The translations under genes were made by a program, and so were the position numbers. The notes beneath the pieces were generated by a model. It saw nothing but the letters and a program-made list of their open reading frames with translations. It was not told where the DNA came from and made no database searches. Positions 13,652-15,779 of a DNA stretch of 15,779 nucleotides are shown here, one piece after another (position 1 is the first letter of the stretch; each line of letters opens with the position of its first letter). The stretch is from JBHAEC01 sp041855385. GTDB lineage: Bacteria; Bacillota; Negativicutes; Veillonellales; Veillonellaceae. Location of the stretch: assembly GCA_041855385.1 (NCBI GenBank), contig JBHAEC010000027.1:1-15779 (forward strand). Reading direction: 5' to 3'.

Positions 13652-15779
13652 TACCTGCCACCTCCCTTCCGGGCCTCCTCTTGTAATTTGTAAAGTGTAT
13701 TTAACGCTTCAATAGGAGTTAAGCTCATTACATCTATGGCTAATAAATCATCCAATACGGTATTAACAAATAAACTGCTTTCCATCCTATCTTTTGGATC
13801 TTCCATTTTCTTTGACTCAATATTTTTGTTATCCGGTGCTGAACGCGGTTCCTGTTCTTTCCCTGCTTCCAAACCTGAGAGGATAACTTCCGCCCTTTGT
13901 AGCACACTGTCGGGCAATCCTGCCAACTTTGCTACATGAATACCATAGCTTTTATCGGCTGCTCCGCGAATAATACGACGTAGGAATACTACATCCTTTC
14001 CCTTTTCTTTGACCGCAACAGTATGGTTCTTAAGTTCTTTATATACCTCTTCCAAAGGCGTAAGTTCATGGTAGTGTGTAGCAAACATAGTTTTAGCATG
14101 AATATGCTCTAAAATATATTCCACTACCGCTTGTGCAATGCTAAGTCCATCAAATGTACTGGTACCCCGCCCTATTTCGTCCAAAATGATTAAGCTGTTT
14201 TTAGTAGCATAGCTCAAAATATGCGCCACTTCTTTCATTTCTACCATAAAAGTACTTTGCCCGGTAGAAATATCATCGCTGGCACCCACACGGGTAAAAA
14301 TGCGATCTACGGGAGAAATGCTCGCCTCTCTTGCGGGAATAAAGGATCCGATTTGAGCCATAATCATAAGAATAGCCGTCTGCCTCATATAGGTAGATTT
14401 ACCCGCCATATTGGGGCCTGTAATGAGGAGAAATTCTTCATCCTCATGATTGAGCTCTATGTCGTTTGGTACAAATACTTCCTGCCTCAAAAAGGTTTCA
14501 ATAACGGGATGACGTCCATCTTTAATACTGATCCGTCCACTATTGGTCAGAGAAGGTCTTATATATCTTCCCTCATAAGCTACAGCTGCCAAACTCACTA
14601 ATGCATCTAAAACAGCCAAACTTCTTGCCGTTTCTTGAATAGCGAGAATATGTTCCTTTATTTGCAGTCGCAACTCCTGAAAAAGACTTTGCTCCAGATT
14701 GATAATACGCTCTTTCGCACTAAGCACTTTAATCTCAAATTCTTTAAGCTCCGGAGTAATATAACGCTCTGCATTGGACAAGGTTTGTTTGCGTATAAAG
14801 TAATCCGGCACATTTTCCTTATGTGTATTAGTAACCTCAAAATAATATCCAAAGACCTTGTTATAACCGGTCTTTAGCTTAATGCCCGTTGTTTCTTTAA
14901 TTTTCTCTTCTAACTGACGCAGCCATTCATGACTATTGGTTGAAAGAGAGCGTAATTCATCCAGCTCCTCATTATATCCGTCTTTGATAACTCGACCATC
15001 TTTTAATGTTAAGGGAGGCGTATCCGAAATAGCTCGGCACAAAAGAGAAAAAACATCACCATGTTGATGTATACGTCCCGCAGTATTTACCAAGGTATTA
15101 CATTTAAAATTTGTCGTTTCTTCCTTTATGAACGGCAATATGCGCAAAGACTCTCTAAGGGCGGTAAAATCCCTAGGTGTAACCGTACCGGTTTCAATGC
15201 GTGTAATAATCCGTTCAAAGTCAAATACTTGACCCAATAAATCAGCTATCTTTGCTTGTACCATAGGCTGCATAACAAGCTCTTCCACCGCATTTTGACG
15301 ACTTTCTATCTGTATTATTTCTCTGAGAGGGCTCTCTACCCAATGCTTAAGAAGACGAGCCCCCATGGGGGTTTTAGTTCTATTAAGAACAGAAAACAGC
15401 GTACCTTTTTGTCCTCCGTCACGCAAATTCTTCGTTACTTCCAAATGCTTAAGACTTGAAGCATCCAAAATCATGCGGCTATCATTTCCGATTTCCTGTA
15501 GATAGTTTATGTGATTCAAATCAGTCCTAAGTACATTTTCCAAATAATGAAGCAGGTAACCAAGTGCAATCATAACATCATCTTCTACAAACAGACCGGC
15601 AGAAAAATGGGCCTTTGCTTTTGCCTTTGCTTCCTCTTTGATAATTTGGGCGGTCACAGGAGAGATCACTGTTCTGGGAAGATGAAGTTTTAGAAATTCT
15701 TCCGGTCTCTTAGACAATCCAGCCGGCTCTACCAATACAATTTCTGTTGGGGCATACATGGTAAATGTATCGATAAGCA
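13651..15779 (-). CDS. mutS: DNA mismatch repair protein MutS, N-terminus cut by window edge
   Basis: MutS recognises mispairs and small loops, then becomes an ATP-bound sliding clamp that recruits MutL. About 708 residues lie in the window. The frame is open to the right edge, and the first in-frame ATG (15759) is internal. Roughly 150-170 N-terminal residues, including the mismatch-reading FxE motif, are missing. Present are part of the connector domain, the core/lever and clamp domains, Walker A GPNMAGKST (near 14390-14420), the ABC signature and Walker B region (SLIILDEIGRGTSTFDG, near 14150-14205) and FATHYHEL. After the ATPase, a charged linker leads to SSLF, a possible beta-clamp contact, and a short helical tail. 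It ends in KGGGR, whose codons also encode the mutL ribosome binding site. Its promoter is outside the window. Confidence 0.98.
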   Translation of the reverse strand, partial: LIDTFTMYAPTEIVLVEPAGLSKRPEEFLKLHLPRTVISPVTAQIIKEEAKAKAKAHFSAGLFVEDDVMIALGYLLHYLENVLRTDLNHINYLQEIGNDSRMILDASSLKHLEVTKNLRDGGQKGTLFSVLNRTKTPMGARLLKHWVESPLREIIQIESRQNAVEELVMQPMVQAKIADLLGQVFDFERIITRIETGTVTPRDFTALRESLRILPFIKEETTNFKCNTLVNTAGRIHQHGDVFSLLCRAISDTPPLTLKDGRVIKDGYNEELDELRSLSTNSHEWLRQLEEKIKETTGIKLKTGYNKVFGYYFEVTNTHKENVPDYFIRKQTLSNAERYITPELKEFEIKVLSAKERIINLEQSLFQELRLQIKEHILAIQETARSLAVLDALVSLAAVAYEGRYIRPSLTNSGRISIKDGRHPVIETFLRQEVFVPNDIELNHEDEEFLLITGPNMAGKSTYMRQTAILMIMAQIGSFIPAREASISPVDRIFTRVGASDDISTGQSTFMVEMKEVAHILSYATKNSLIILDEIGRGTSTFDGLSIAQAVVEYILEHIHAKTMFATHYHELTPLEEVYKELKNHTVAVKEKGKDVVFLRRIIRGAADKSYGIHVAKLAGLPDSVLQRAEVILSGLEAGKEQEPRSAPDNKNIESKKMEDPKDRMESSLFVNTVLDDLLAIDVMSLTPIEALNTLYKLQEEARKGGGR
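13658..13666 (-). promoter_or_regulatory. mutL ribosome binding site supporting a GTG start
   Basis: GGGAGGTGG on the minus strand, within the last codons of mutS, lies 6 bases before the GTG at 13651. No ATG in this frame is near the conserved MutL N-terminus, so this site decides the GTG start and shows that mutL is translated by ribosomes finishing mutS. Confidence 0.85.

Noticed and set aside
14221..14601. 126-residue open frame on the plus strand opposite mutS
   Set aside because: It lies opposite the MutS ATPase motifs and is explained by codon usage of the real gene.

Overview
This window is a compact, co-directional stretch of bacterial housekeeping genes, all on the minus strand. 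It runs, in transcription order from right to left: mutS (5' end off the window), mutL, an RsmJ-like methyltransferase gene, miaA, a methionine gamma-lyase-family gene, mnmA, lepA, hemW, hrcA, grpE, dnaK and dnaJ (3' end off the window). The order lepA-hemW-hrcA-grpE-dnaK-dnaJ, a DnaK without the long insert of the Gram-negative form, a perfect CIRCE operator, AGGAGG-like ribosome binding sites and an AT-rich composition all point to a Firmicutes/Bacillota member. Negativicutes or Clostridia seem the best fit, but the window alone does not settle the class.

Region 1 (about 10.0-15.8 kb) is a mismatch-repair and tRNA-modification block. mutS and mutL overlap by one base. The methyltransferase gene follows mutL after 10 bases and overlaps miaA by 8 bases. 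Region 2 (7.6-10.0 kb) holds a PLP enzyme of the methionine gamma-lyase/aluminium-resistance family and mnmA (2-thiolation of tRNA U34). lepA starts 14 bases after mnmA and reuses part of the mnmA stop codon in its Shine-Dalgarno sequence. All these spacings fit one long transcript from mutS into lepA.

Region 3 (4.6-5.8 kb) is hemW, separated from lepA by a terminator-like hairpin whose U-rich tail ends next to the hemW ribosome binding site. Region 4 (1-4.5 kb) is the class I heat-shock operon. A strong promoter (TTGACA-N17-TATTAT) is followed at once by a perfect CIRCE, so HrcA should repress its own operon. HrcA senses folding load, and DnaK, its nucleotide exchange factor GrpE and its J-protein DnaJ form the chaperone machine.

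The longest stretch without a gene is the 207 bases between hemW and hrcA, which hold the heat-shock control region. I see no mobile element, CRISPR array, rRNA, tRNA or sign of horizontal transfer, and no clearly new multigene system. The most interesting non-coding signals are a second, perfect 14-bp inverted repeat lying over the heat-shock promoter, and a 7-codon open frame threaded through the lepA-hemW hairpin.
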